From: Sphingobacterium kitahiroshimense
GTDB taxonomy: Bacteria > Bacteroidota > Bacteroidia > Sphingobacteriales > Sphingobacteriaceae
DNA: 64,000 nt
Reading direction: 5' to 3'
NCBI RefSeq assembly: GCF_025961315.1
Contig: NZ_JAOQNK010000001.1
Coordinates: 5,332,001-5,396,000 of the forward strand
Shown here one piece after another: positions 17,853-25,750 of this stretch; positions within the stretch are counted from its first letter, which is position 1; the number at the start of each line of letters is the position of its first letter. Under the pieces are notes generated by a model, which was not told the origin of the DNA, ran no database searches, and saw only the letters and a list, made by a program, of their open reading frames with translations. Position numbers and translations under genes: made by a program.

Positions 17853-18614
17853 TTAGAAAAGTGACAGTTCAATTGCTATGGCTGTAGCTTCTGTAATACT
17901 TTTTACTTTTAACTTGGAGAATATTTGCTTTTTGTAGAATTTAATAGTATCGATAGAAACAAAAAGGATTTCAGCTATTTGCTCCATTGTTAATCCTTGG
18001 GCAGAGTATCTTAGAACATCTTTTTCTCTTTTTTTTAATAATATTGCAGGTTTTTCTGACCAAATATTATTGATCAGATCATATTCGAAATAAGATTTGT
18101 CAAATTCATTCTTTATTCTAATATTTCCCGCTTTAGCATGAGACGATATGGACACCAAACAAAGTGCTATCCAAAGGTTTGAGGAGTTGTCTAGTAGGAG
18201 AGGCTTTAGCTTGTGATTGATCAGAATTGGTTTTCCTATTGGTTGCTTAAGGTGGAAGTCATATGAAATGGAATGTTGCATCCGATCTTCTTCCGATAGA
18301 TTTTTGAGGAAATCAAAGCCACTATCATTAATTTTTTTTAATAGTAGAAGATCTTCTTCAGGTACATTATCAAGATAATGCTGATAACCATTTTTCAAAA
18401 CCTCATCAGCTGTACGACCACAAAGAAATATTGGATTGTCGGACACAAAAAGAAATCCCTTTTTATAATAATCAATCAAATACACACTTTGATAAGTTAA
18501 TTGACTGAGTGATCTCGCAAAATCTACGATAGGTTTGGTTATATTATAATCCAGCTCATTAAGAGTATCTTTAAAATGTACGGGCTCAAAAAAATCATCA
18601 ATATTTATATTCAT
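17853..18614 (-). CDS. LuxR-family transcriptional regulator with PAS-like sensor
   Basis: 253 residues. The first 170 residues resemble a PAS-like sensor (SVYLIDYYKKGFLFVSDNPIFLCG, EEDLLLLKKINDSGFDF). The C-terminal 65 residues are a LuxR/GerE helix-turn-helix (LLKKREKDVLRYSAQGLT, EQIAEILFVSIDTIKFYKKQ, FSKLKVKSITEATAIAIEL). There is no receiver domain, so it is a one-component regulator. The inducer and targets are unknown. Confidence 0.83.
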   Translation of the reverse strand: MNINIDDFFEPVHFKDTLNELDYNITKPIVDFARSLSQLTYQSVYLIDYYKKGFLFVSDNPIFLCGRTADEVLKNGYQHYLDNVPEEDLLLLKKINDSGFDFLKNLSEEDRMQHSISYDFHLKQPIGKPILINHKLKPLLLDNSSNLWIALCLVSISSHAKAGNIRIKNEFDKSYFEYDLINNIWSEKPAILLKKREKDVLRYSAQGLTMEQIAEILFVSIDTIKFYKKQIFSKLKVKSITEATAIAIELSLF

Positions 18615-18776
18615 AAAGTAAGGTTAGTAGGTATAAAATGGTTATCTCCTAATCTATTTTACAAAGTAATGAAAAATGAAGGAAAATCGAACCTTAAATT
18701 TAATGTGACTTTGGATCATTTTTATGTATCTTGAAATGTAAAAATTAGTTGTACATAGATTAAATTAGTTAATTAA

Positions 18777-19235
18777 ATGATGGTAGAAATACGGAATGCG
18801 ATTGAATCTGATATTGAGATATTATTAAATTTTGAAAAAGGAATAGTAGATGCTGAAAGACCCTTTGATGACAGTTTAAAAGAAGGGGAGATTCACTACT
18901 ATGATTTAATGGATCTCATTCGAAGTGAGCGAGCAGCGTTATTGGTGGCTGTTGTTAATAATGAAATTGTAGGTTCAGGCTATGGTAAAATTTTGGAGGC
19001 GAAACCGTTTCAAAAACATAAGGAATACGCGTATTTGGGTTTTATGTATGTGAAGCCCATATTTAGAGGTCAGGGTATTAACGGTGTAATTTTACAAAAA
19101 CTTATGGAATGGGCTAAAAGCCGTGGTTTAACGGAAGTTAAATTGGATGTTTATGATGCAAATGTAATTGCTAAAAATGCCTATCTAAAAGCGGGATTTA
19201 AACCCCATTTATTGAAAATGCGTTTAGACTTGTAA
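18777..19235 (+). CDS. GNAT-family N-acetyltransferase
   Basis: 152 residues, a complete GNAT fold: MVEIRNAIESDIEILLNF start, beta strand AALLVAVVNNEIVGSGYG, acetyl-CoA-binding loop YVKPIFRGQGINGVIL (matching R/QxxGxG/A), and the C-terminal LDVYDANVIAKNAYLKAGF. The substrate is unknown; an amino group on a small molecule or protein is typical. It stands alone between a divergent LuxR gene and a convergent PfpI gene. Confidence 0.88.
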   Translation: MMVEIRNAIESDIEILLNFEKGIVDAERPFDDSLKEGEIHYYDLMDLIRSERAALLVAVVNNEIVGSGYGKILEAKPFQKHKEYAYLGFMYVKPIFRGQGINGVILQKLMEWAKSRGLTEVKLDVYDANVIAKNAYLKAGFKPHLLKMRLDL

Positions 19236-19369
19236 ATCCTTTTAAATTGTAAATTTATAGCTATGTCACTTAATAAAAGTGATCGTGTTACAAATCTGCC
19301 TTGGAACTTATCTATTAAATATTTTACATTATAATACTTAACAAAGAAAGCCAAGATACCTAAAGTAAC

Positions 19370-19414
19370 CAAGGTATACGAACTGATGTAGTAAGATCCA
19401 GCCCGTATACCTTG
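19370..19414. terminator. Possible terminator between convergent genes
   Basis: CAAGGTATACG (19370-19380) and CGTATACCTTG (19404-19414) pair perfectly over a 23-base loop, between the convergent GNAT and PfpI genes. There is no long T run. Confidence 0.4.
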
Positions 19415-19439
19415 ATTGTAATTATTCTTATGAAGACTT

Positions 19440-20135
19440 TTATTTCGCTAACAGCGCGAGTAATTCTTTCGCTGTTTCTTCTGAAGAACCTGGGTTCTGT
19501 CCAGTAATTAAGTTACCATCTTTTAAAACATAGCTGTTCCAATCCTCTCCTTTACTGTATATCCCTCCAAGTTTTACCAGTTCATCTTCTACTAAAAAGG
19601 GAACAACATTGGTCAATTGCACAGCTTCTTCTTCAGAGTTCGAAAATCCTGTAACTTTTTTCCCTTTAACTAATGACGAACCATTAGTATCTTTTACGAA
19701 GCGCAATACTCCAGGAGCATGACATACTGCGGCAACTGGTTTATTGTTCCTCCAGAATGCTTCAATAAGTGCGATAGACGTTTTATCATTTGTTAGATCC
19801 CAAAGAGGACCGTGTCCTCCCGGATAAAAAATGGCATCATAATCTTGCTCACTTATTTCCTTTAATGGAATGCTGTTTGCTAATTTAATTTTCAGTTCTT
19901 TATCTTCATCAAATCGTTTTGTTGCTTCTGTCTGAAATTCTGGAAGCGCACTTTTGGGATCTATGGGTGGTTGTCCGCCTTTAGGAGAAGCAATTGTTAC
20001 ATTTACACCTGCATCGGCCAAAACATAATAGGGAGCGGCAAATTCTTCAACCCAAAAACCTGTTTTATTACCTGTATCTCCAAGTTGGTCATGCGATGTC
20101 AGTACAACCAATACTTTTAAATTCTTTTTTTCCAT
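19440..20135 (-). CDS. Class I glutamine-amidotransferase-like protein (DJ-1/PfpI, HchA-type)
   Basis: 231 residues with the DJ-1/PfpI fold: VLVVLTSHDQLGDTGNKTG, then YPGGHGPLWDL and the nucleophile elbow AAVCHAPGVL (Cys138, His139). The layout with an Asp/His-rich N-terminus and the GGHG loop is closest to the Hsp31/HchA-like glyoxalase-chaperone group, so detoxification of reactive aldehydes or general stress protection is plausible. A perfect TGTGA-N6-TCACA site lies 64 bases ahead of the start, and the next gene upstream encodes a Crp/Fnr regulator, so direct control is likely. Confidence 0.86.
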   Translation of the reverse strand: MEKKNLKVLVVLTSHDQLGDTGNKTGFWVEEFAAPYYVLADAGVNVTIASPKGGQPPIDPKSALPEFQTEATKRFDEDKELKIKLANSIPLKEISEQDYDAIFYPGGHGPLWDLTNDKTSIALIEAFWRNNKPVAAVCHAPGVLRFVKDTNGSSLVKGKKVTGFSNSEEEAVQLTNVVPFLVEDELVKLGGIYSKGEDWNSYVLKDGNLITGQNPGSSEETAKELLALLAK

Positions 20136-20198
20136 CTTTGAAAATTTTAAATGTTTAAAATGATATCACAAAATAGGGCATAAATCATTAGACCTTTA

Positions 20199-20214
20199 TG
20201 TGATATACATCACA
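20199..20214. promoter_or_regulatory. Crp/Fnr-type operator TGTGA-N6-TCACA
   Basis: TGTGATATACATCACA carries both half-sites of the classical CRP consensus with exact 6-bp spacing. It lies between the Crp/Fnr gene and the PfpI gene. A loose promoter box (TATTTTG on the minus strand, 20175-20169) would put the site centre near -45, suitable for activation. The regulator's recognition helix reads SRETLSR, preserving the Arg, Glu and Arg that contact TGTGA in E. coli CRP. Confidence 0.7.
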
Positions 20215-20250
20215 TTTTAAAGAAAGTTTGTTTTGGTGATATATGTCAGA

Positions 20251-20826
20251 TTATTTGACCTGATAAAGTCTGCTTAATGTTTCGCGCGAAACTCCGAGAT
20301 ATGCCGCAATTAAATGCTTTGGTACCAGGTTATAAAGATCGGGATATTGTTGCATGAGTTGCTCATAACGGCTTCTAGCGTCATTGTTAAGCAAAGAGAG
20401 AATTCTTTTTTGTAAACCTATATATCCTTTATTTGAACGCCATCTTAGATATGTTTCTATCTCGTGAATTTCTTTGCAGACTTTTTCCCGGTCTTCACTA
20501 AATAGGCAAAGAGCATTGGTGTCGATAACACAGTCTAGATTGACAGTCGCCTTTTTATTATTATGAAGTGCATCATAATCAGATGCCCACCAGGTTTTTG
20601 TCGCAAACTGTAGAATATGCATCTTTTGTTCATCGTTGACAAAGAAAGTTTTTAGGCAACCATTTAGAACAAAATATTCACATAATACACGATCCCCTAT
20701 ATTTATAACAGATTGTTTTCTTTTAAAGGATACAGGTTTTAAAAATGAGAAAAAGTAATCAAACTGTTCATCACTAAGCTGGACAGTTTGTTCTATATGA
20801 TTTCTAAGAATTTCACGATCGGACAT
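20251..20826 (-). CDS. Crp/Fnr-family transcriptional regulator
   Basis: 191 residues: an N-terminal cyclic-nucleotide-like beta barrel (VINIGDRVLCEYFVLNGCLK, FVNDEQKMHILQFATKTWW) and a long helix. The HTH ends in HLIAAYLGVSRETLSRLYQ. The recognition helix keeps the R-E-x-x-x-R arrangement of CRP. The barrel lacks the full cAMP-binding RxS motif, as is usual for this Bacteroidota subgroup, and there are no iron-sulfur cysteines of the FNR kind. The ligand is unknown. It lies directly upstream of the PfpI gene, separated by a matching operator. Confidence 0.88.
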   Translation of the reverse strand: MSDREILRNHIEQTVQLSDEQFDYFFSFLKPVSFKRKQSVINIGDRVLCEYFVLNGCLKTFFVNDEQKMHILQFATKTWWASDYDALHNNKKATVNLDCVIDTNALCLFSEDREKVCKEIHEIETYLRWRSNKGYIGLQKRILSLLNNDARSRYEQLMQQYPDLYNLVPKHLIAAYLGVSRETLSRLYQVK

Positions 20827-21025
20827 GTGTAACGTATGGATTTGTATAGAAAATAGTACCTAAAAATAAGTATTCTTATTTAAGATTAGGAGCGATTTTC
20901 AATCACTAATTGTTTGTTTAGATCTGAATCTTATTTGCTATTGTAATGTTAGATTCAGTTCTATTTGGTTATGAAAGTTATTTGAAATTAATCTTCATAA
21001 TTTTATTTGCATTTCGTTAAAAGCT

Positions 21026-22081
21026 TTAAAATTTATAAACAAATGCATTGATATTCATACCAGCACCTACGGAAGCAAATAGCGTGATGTCTCCTTTGTT
21101 GATCTTGTGTTGAGGCAATTCCCCTTGAAGTATCATCGCTAATAAAGTTGGTATGGTTGCAACGCTATTATTGCCCAATTTCTGAATGATCATAGGCATA
21201 ATGTCGGGTGGTTGTGGTGTATTGTACAGTTGGTAGAATCTATGCACAATAGCTTCATCCATTTTTTCATTAGCTTGGTGAATGATGATCTTAGCAAGAT
21301 CTTTTATGTCATATCCACTCTCGTCAAAGCATTTTTTCATCGCTTTTGAAACATTAGTCAATGCGAACTCATATATTTTTCGCCCTTTCATTTTCAAGTA
21401 TTTTGTGTCAGAATCTTGATTAAAATAGGAGGGGCCAAAATATAAATAATCAATCTCATTGAGTGTGAAAGAAGCCGAAATATGAGATTTAAGACCCGAA
21501 TCATCATCGCTACATTCCATTATCACTGCTCCTGCACCGTCAGCATAGATCATACTATCTCTATCATGAGGATCTATGACGCGGGAAAGCGTTTCAGCAC
21601 CAATGATCAGGCACTTTTTAGCAAGCCCTGCTTTGATAAAGGCGTTTGCCTGAATAACACCTTCCACCCATCCTGGACAACCAAAAAGCAGATCATAAGC
21701 TACGCAGAAGTTATTTTTAATTTTTAAAAGATGTTTTACACGTGAAGCAAGGCTTGGTACCATATCAGATTGGATAGAGCCGTGCTTAACATCGCCGAAA
21801 TTATGGGCAAAGATGATATAATCCAAGGTTTCAGGGTCGATCTGCGCATTTGTTATCGCCTTTTGCGCAGCCTGAAATCCTAGATCGGATGCCACTTGAT
21901 CATGCGTAGCATATCGTCTTTCTTCGATTCCAGTAATCTCTTTTAGTTTTTGTGTGATTATCTCATTGGACTGTTTTAGAGGCTGTTCATTTTCATCAAA
22001 AAATGTGGAATCTTGAAAAAATGTATTTTTAACGATGTGGGATGGAGTATAATGTCCAGTACCTATAATTTTGCTACTCAT
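21026..22081 (-). CDS. 3-oxoacyl-ACP synthase III (FabH-like) family protein
   Basis: 351 residues with the thiolase fold and the KAS III catalytic triad: Cys135 in LLFGCPGWVEG, His in IIIHQANEKM, and Asn in KLGNNSVATIPTLLA. The late glycine loop reads LFASVGAGMNINAFVY. It should catalyse Claisen condensation of an acyl-CoA with malonyl-ACP or transfer an acyl group. It stands alone rather than with plsX/fab genes, so it may be a secondary-metabolism or accessory FabH (alkylresorcinol- or OleA-like roles are possible) and not the housekeeping copy. Confidence 0.85.
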   Translation of the reverse strand: MSSKIIGTGHYTPSHIVKNTFFQDSTFFDENEQPLKQSNEIITQKLKEITGIEERRYATHDQVASDLGFQAAQKAITNAQIDPETLDYIIFAHNFGDVKHGSIQSDMVPSLASRVKHLLKIKNNFCVAYDLLFGCPGWVEGVIQANAFIKAGLAKKCLIIGAETLSRVIDPHDRDSMIYADGAGAVIMECSDDDSGLKSHISASFTLNEIDYLYFGPSYFNQDSDTKYLKMKGRKIYEFALTNVSKAMKKCFDESGYDIKDLAKIIIHQANEKMDEAIVHRFYQLYNTPQPPDIMPMIIQKLGNNSVATIPTLLAMILQGELPQHKINKGDITLFASVGAGMNINAFVYKF

Positions 22082-22272
22082 TTTCTTATATTACTTAATT
22101 AATTTAGCGATAATTACTGAGACCAGCAAATCTTAGTTATTGAAGAGGGAATAAATATTTTATTTGTAACTGATCAACCAGCTTCAAACAAACCTCGATA
22201 GTTAATTCTTCAGTGCTTTGGACAAGAAAAATATCTACTTCTTGTACTGGCAAGGAGGTAGATTTAGTCAAT

Positions 22273-22714
22273 TTACTTCCAAAACGTTCGGGATTCTATA
22301 AACAATTCAATCTGATTGATTACAATTAGGAGTTTTTTAATGATATCCTGAGTCCAGAACCGGAATATCGTATATTCTAGTTCACGAAGAGCAAGATTAG
22401 TGCGTACGTCTTTTTGCATATTACGTTCGATTTTCGGTATCCAGAATAAACGGTTAGATTTAATACGGTTTCGGTTCTTTTCCAGTCAAAGCCGTGCCAA
22501 AATTCACCATCGACAAAAATAGCCAGTTTACATTTTTTTTATGACGATATCAGGTGTTCCGGGAAGTGATTTATCATGTAATCGTATGTTTTTTGTCTAT
22601 AGTGCTTACCGTAGGATCAGTTCTGGTTTTGAATTTTAACTCGTATTCTTGCCATATTCCAACTTCGTTTGAGGCTTCTATAGAAACTAGCTTTCTTCTG
22701 GAAATGCGGTACAT
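22273..22714 (-). pseudogene. Decayed vsr (very-short-patch repair endonuclease) gene
   Basis: Reading the minus strand across three frames gives a recognisable Vsr: WNMARIRVK, then NSKPELILR, stop, AL, stop, TKNIRLHDKSLPGTPDIVIKK, a frame change to CKLAIFVDGEFWHGFDWK, another frame change to KRNRNRIKSNRLFWIPKIER, then NMQKDVRTNLALRELE, FRFWTQDIIKKLL, ending with TAA at 22275-22273. The catalytic FVDGEFWHG motif survives, but at least two stop codons and three frameshifts break the gene. Vsr repairs T-G mismatches made by cytosine-5 methylation and normally sits by a DNA methyltransferase; none is seen here, so this is probably the remnant of a lost restriction-modification locus. Confidence 0.85.
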
Positions 22715-22815
22715 GGATTTTTTAGAATCGGATTAACTGCGTTGTTTTTCACTTAGTGTAACAGCGATTTTCCTAAAACTTACTCATTTCATCTCTTTGA
22801 TTGCACTGATCTTCT

Positions 22816-23028
22816 TTATATATTATTTGATTTATCTTTTCCAAACCACCAATAGAAAATGCATCCAATTACATTGAATAGTACAACAGCTACTATCCAC
22901 AGTATCCTCTTGTCACCGGGTATATTATCATTGGTGATGATGTGATAAATCGTGTACACGACCAAAAGAATGGGAACAAGAAGATAAAGCATTTCTGTGG
23001 TTCCGATATTGATAAATGATAAGTTCAT
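22816..23028 (-). CDS. Small PLDc_N-domain membrane protein
   Basis: 70 residues with two helices. The second part reads GDKRILWIVAVVLFNVIGCI followed by FYWWFGKDKS, the PLDc_N (phospholipase D/cardiolipin synthase N-terminal) signature W-x-x-x-x-x-x-x-N-x-x-G-x-x-x-Y. Stand-alone PLDc_N proteins are common in Bacteroidota; the domain is a membrane anchor with no catalytic residues. It lies 21 bases after the next gene upstream on the same strand and is probably co-transcribed with it. Confidence 0.78.
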   Translation of the reverse strand: MNLSFINIGTTEMLYLLVPILLVVYTIYHIITNDNIPGDKRILWIVAVVLFNVIGCIFYWWFGKDKSNNI

Positions 23029-23049
23029 AGCGTAGAAAATGTTCGTTTA

Positions 23050-23274
23050 CTATCGCGTGATCGCAAAATATATGACATAGAACCAGCTACAGATACCATG
23101 GAATATGGCCCAGAGTATTGATTTGTTTCGATCCCAAGAAGTAACAACTGCTATCACCGAACCTAAGCCAATTCCCGATTTAGTAACGATTTGTGTGGTG
23201 TTTTCTGTAAAATCCTGTCCAAAAACAAATGAAGTGATTGATAGTAGGAATATAAGTAAGGTTAGTTTTTTCAT
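23050..23274 (-). CDS. Small membrane protein with signal sequence
   Basis: 74 residues: signal peptide KKLTLLIFLLSITSFVFGQ, a short polar segment, then two hydrophobic stretches (GIGLGSVIAVVTSW and ILWAIFHGICSWFYVIYFAI). It is likely an inner-membrane protein. It pairs with the PLDc_N gene 21 bases downstream. The pattern (GxGSVIAVxxSWxRNxSIxWAIxHGxxSWxYVIYFA) recalls tiny Bacteroidota membrane proteins often beside PLDc_N, but I cannot name a function. Confidence 0.65.
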   Translation of the reverse strand: MKKLTLLIFLLSITSFVFGQDFTENTTQIVTKSGIGLGSVIAVVTSWDRNKSILWAIFHGICSWFYVIYFAITR

Positions 23275-23648
23275 AATAATGCGCCTTTAGGTTTTAATTC
23301 CGGTGTTATATGGGACAAAGTGTATTCCTGTTTTTTTTTGAGTGATAAGCTTTCGCTCTAGCTAACTAAAATTACAACATTTATGTGACCAGGGCAAATA
23401 ATTGTTGTTGTATATTCAGATTTGCCATCATTGCTGTTCTATAATTAAAGAGAATAACAACCTATTTTCCCATGCAAAAAGATATACTGAGCAAGAAGCT
23501 GAAATTAACTGTAGACGAGATAAAAAGTCTACGATTCTTAAAATGCAGATGGCTTCTTGATAATTTCATTTTGATATACTGTAATATTTCTATAGATTTA
23601 TCTTCAATTATATTTCTTTTTTAAGAAAAACCTAAGCACAATACTACA
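23275..23648. other. Divergent intergenic region
   Basis: About 370 bases between the small membrane gene (-) and the ECF sigma gene (+). A possible 50-codon ORF from 23473 has no recognisable features. I see no repeat or RNA. Confidence 0.35.
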
Positions 23649-24233
23649 ATGAACTTGAAGGGAATGCCTTGCAATATAGAAGAGTTTAATCGCTTCCAAT
23701 TGGGTGATGAAGCTGTATTTCATAAGATATTTGTGTTTTATAAGCCTTTCCTGTTTCGGAAATTTAACCAATTTTGTTCTTCCAATGTCGAGGTGGAAGA
23801 AGTATTGCAGGAAGTGTTTGTACAATTATTCTTAAAAAGACAGCAGATTCCAGATATTCAATCGATTTTTCCTTTTTTGTATATAGTTGGAAAGCGGATG
23901 TCCATATCTTACTTCAGGAAAGCAGTGGTAAGGGAACAATATATGCTAAAAAATCAATCGCAATTTAATGAAGCATATGACTGCCTGGAAACCCACATTG
24001 AAACTAAGGATCTATCCGATATTCTAGAATCTATTATTAAAGACCTTCCAACGCAGCAGCAGAAAATTTTTCGTATGAATAAACTTGATGAACTTAGTTA
24101 TAAGGAAATCGCTGCTGAAATTGGTGTATCAAAACATACAGTACGAAATCATCTAGCTACAGCTTGTAATTTTGTACGATTAAAATTGGATAAGATTCTT
24201 TACCTACTTTTTTTTATAAAAATTATTTTCTGA
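23649..24233 (+). CDS. ECF RNA polymerase sigma factor of the FecI/SusCD type
   Basis: 194 residues. Region 2 is FYKPFLFRKFNQFCSS, then EVEEVLQEVFVQLFLKR and FPFLYIVGKRMSISYFRKA. Region 4 is LPTQQQKIFRMNKLDELSYK followed by EIAAEIGVSKHTVRNHLATA. It is followed by a FecR anti-sigma, a SusC-type receptor with an STN domain, and SusD, the standard surface-signalling arrangement of Bacteroidota. The receptor senses its substrate, FecR relays the signal, and the sigma factor turns on susCD. Confidence 0.92.
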   Translation: MNLKGMPCNIEEFNRFQLGDEAVFHKIFVFYKPFLFRKFNQFCSSNVEVEEVLQEVFVQLFLKRQQIPDIQSIFPFLYIVGKRMSISYFRKAVVREQYMLKNQSQFNEAYDCLETHIETKDLSDILESIIKDLPTQQQKIFRMNKLDELSYKEIAAEIGVSKHTVRNHLATACNFVRLKLDKILYLLFFIKIIF

Positions 24234-24289
24234 CTAGTACATCCTTTCTACCTAGTGCGATTAGTATAATAGAGCAAGGGAAATAAAAG

Positions 24290-25495
24290 ATGTCCAAAGT
24301 AGAAGCATATAAAAATTTGATTCGCCAGTTTTATGCGAAGTCTGTCCCCGAGGATTCGAAAGCCCATTTTGCCCAGTATTTAGAAGATCCTGAGTTCTTA
24401 GAAGCATGGGAGCAGTTGATCGATGATGATGAATTAGATCGTGCTTCATCCTCAGAACCAGACGATGATCAATTATTTGATAAAATAAAATTCGATTCCC
24501 GAATTAAGGAATATTTAACGACAGTACCTCTGCGTAAAAAACTCATTTCCACAAAAGTTTTCAAAATTGCTATCGCATCCTTAATCCTGTGCACAACTGT
24601 GGGCAGTTTTTTAATTTGGAATATCAATCGTAAAAGCAACCCGACTCTGGTGAGTAATACTAAAGACTGGGTTGTTCCTGGAAAAGAAAGAGCTCAAATT
24701 ATTTTAGAAAACGGTCAGGTTATCGACCTTGATAAAATTACAGGTGATACGGTTATTGATAATGGTGCATTCGAAATCCTAAAATTGGCGGACGGTTCAA
24801 TTTCATATCGCATGAAAAAGGGTGATCATAATGAAAAAAAAATTGCCTACAATACAATTGTTACTCCCCGTGGCGGTGAGTATAATCTGAAATTACCAGA
24901 TGGAACCAGAGTATGGTTAAATGCAATGACCACCCTTAGGTATCCCATTGTGTTTGATAAAATAAAGCGGGAAATTTATCTGCAGGGAGAAGCATATTTT
25001 GATGTAATGGCGCAGCAGGAAGATGGTCGGCGAATCCCTTTTGTTATTCATACTGGTGGTCAGGCGCTTGAAGTGCTTGGGACAGAATTTAACCTTCAAA
25101 ATTATGGACAGGACATTGTAACAACCTTAGTTGAAGGTAAAGTAAAACTAAATTTTGTGGACAGTCGTCTTGATGATCAATATCTAGCACCAGCGGAACA
25201 GTCTATTTTTTATACCAAAGCAAATAAAGTGATTAAAAATACCGTTGATCCCTATTATTTTAAAGCCTGGAAAGATGGGAAATTTACTTTTAGCAAAACC
25301 TCCATTCAAGATGTAATGGGGATCATCAGTCGGTGGTATGATGTGGATGTCATTTATAATACTAAAATTGAAAATTTTGAATTTTCAGGCACAATATCTA
25401 GATACGAAGATTTTCGAAAACTGTTAAAGACCATCGAATTGGTAGGAGGTATACATTTTGAAATTGAAGGAAGAAAGGTATATGTCAAAAATTAA
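24290..25495 (+). CDS. FecR-family anti-sigma factor
   Basis: 401 residues: an N-terminal cytoplasmic sigma-binding part, one membrane helix at about residues 90-110 (FKIAIASLILCTTVGSFLIW), a periplasmic FecR domain (IVTPRGGEYNLKLPDGTRVW, LNAMTTLRYPIVF, QGEAYFDV, TLVEGKVKL) and a C-terminal DUF4974 domain (FKAWKDGKFTFSKTSIQDVM, then SRWYDVDVIYN) that contacts the receptor's STN domain. It starts 56 bases after the sigma gene and is followed by the matching receptor. The last 20 or so codons are repeated twice in degenerate form just downstream. Confidence 0.92.
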   Translation: MSKVEAYKNLIRQFYAKSVPEDSKAHFAQYLEDPEFLEAWEQLIDDDELDRASSSEPDDDQLFDKIKFDSRIKEYLTTVPLRKKLISTKVFKIAIASLILCTTVGSFLIWNINRKSNPTLVSNTKDWVVPGKERAQIILENGQVIDLDKITGDTVIDNGAFEILKLADGSISYRMKKGDHNEKKIAYNTIVTPRGGEYNLKLPDGTRVWLNAMTTLRYPIVFDKIKREIYLQGEAYFDVMAQQEDGRRIPFVIHTGGQALEVLGTEFNLQNYGQDIVTTLVEGKVKLNFVDSRLDDQYLAPAEQSIFYTKANKVIKNTVDPYYFKAWKDGKFTFSKTSIQDVMGIISRWYDVDVIYNTKIENFEFSGTISRYEDFRKLLKTIELVGGIHFEIEGRKVYVKN

Positions 25496-25645
25496 AGTAA
25501 TAAAATAACCAATCGGAACTATACATATCGCTATTGAAGGGACGAATGTATAAGTCGAACATTAATAATACAAAAGAATTGGAAAGGGGTATACATTTCA
25601 AAATTGAAGGGAGGAAAGTATATATGGAAAAATAACGATACAAAC
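25436..25645 (+). repeat. Imperfect 70-bp tandem repeat, three copies, covering the fecR tail
   Basis: The block around ATACATTTTGAAATTGAAGG recurs at 25451, 25521 and 25591, exactly 70 bases apart. Copy 1 is the real end of fecR (IHFEIEGRKVYVKN, stop). Copy 3 still reads IHFKIEGRKVYMEK and stop. Copy 2 is more decayed (IHIAIEGTNV, stop). Because 70 is not a multiple of 3, each copy lies in a different frame, and none extends FecR. Confidence 0.75.
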
Positions 25646-25658
25646 TTTTAAAAAAAAT

Positions 25659-25691
25659 TTCAGGAGCGTTGCGACCGCCCCTGAAGTTTTT
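25659..25691 (+). terminator. Terminator or attenuator between fecR and susC
   Basis: TTCAGGAGCG, loop TTGCGAC, CGCCCCTGAA with one mismatch, followed by GTTTTTG. It lies 60 bases before the receptor start and separates the sigma/fecR transcript from susCD. Confidence 0.65.
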
Positions 25692-25750
25692 GTCCTTTAT
25701 AAGACAGCTGACAAATCAACTTATTACAAAAATTAAATTAAATCAACCGA

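Noticed and set aside
23473..23630. 50-codon ORF ahead of the ECF sigma gene
   Set aside because: Ile/Leu-rich translation without a recognisable feature in an AT-rich divergent spacer; likely chance.
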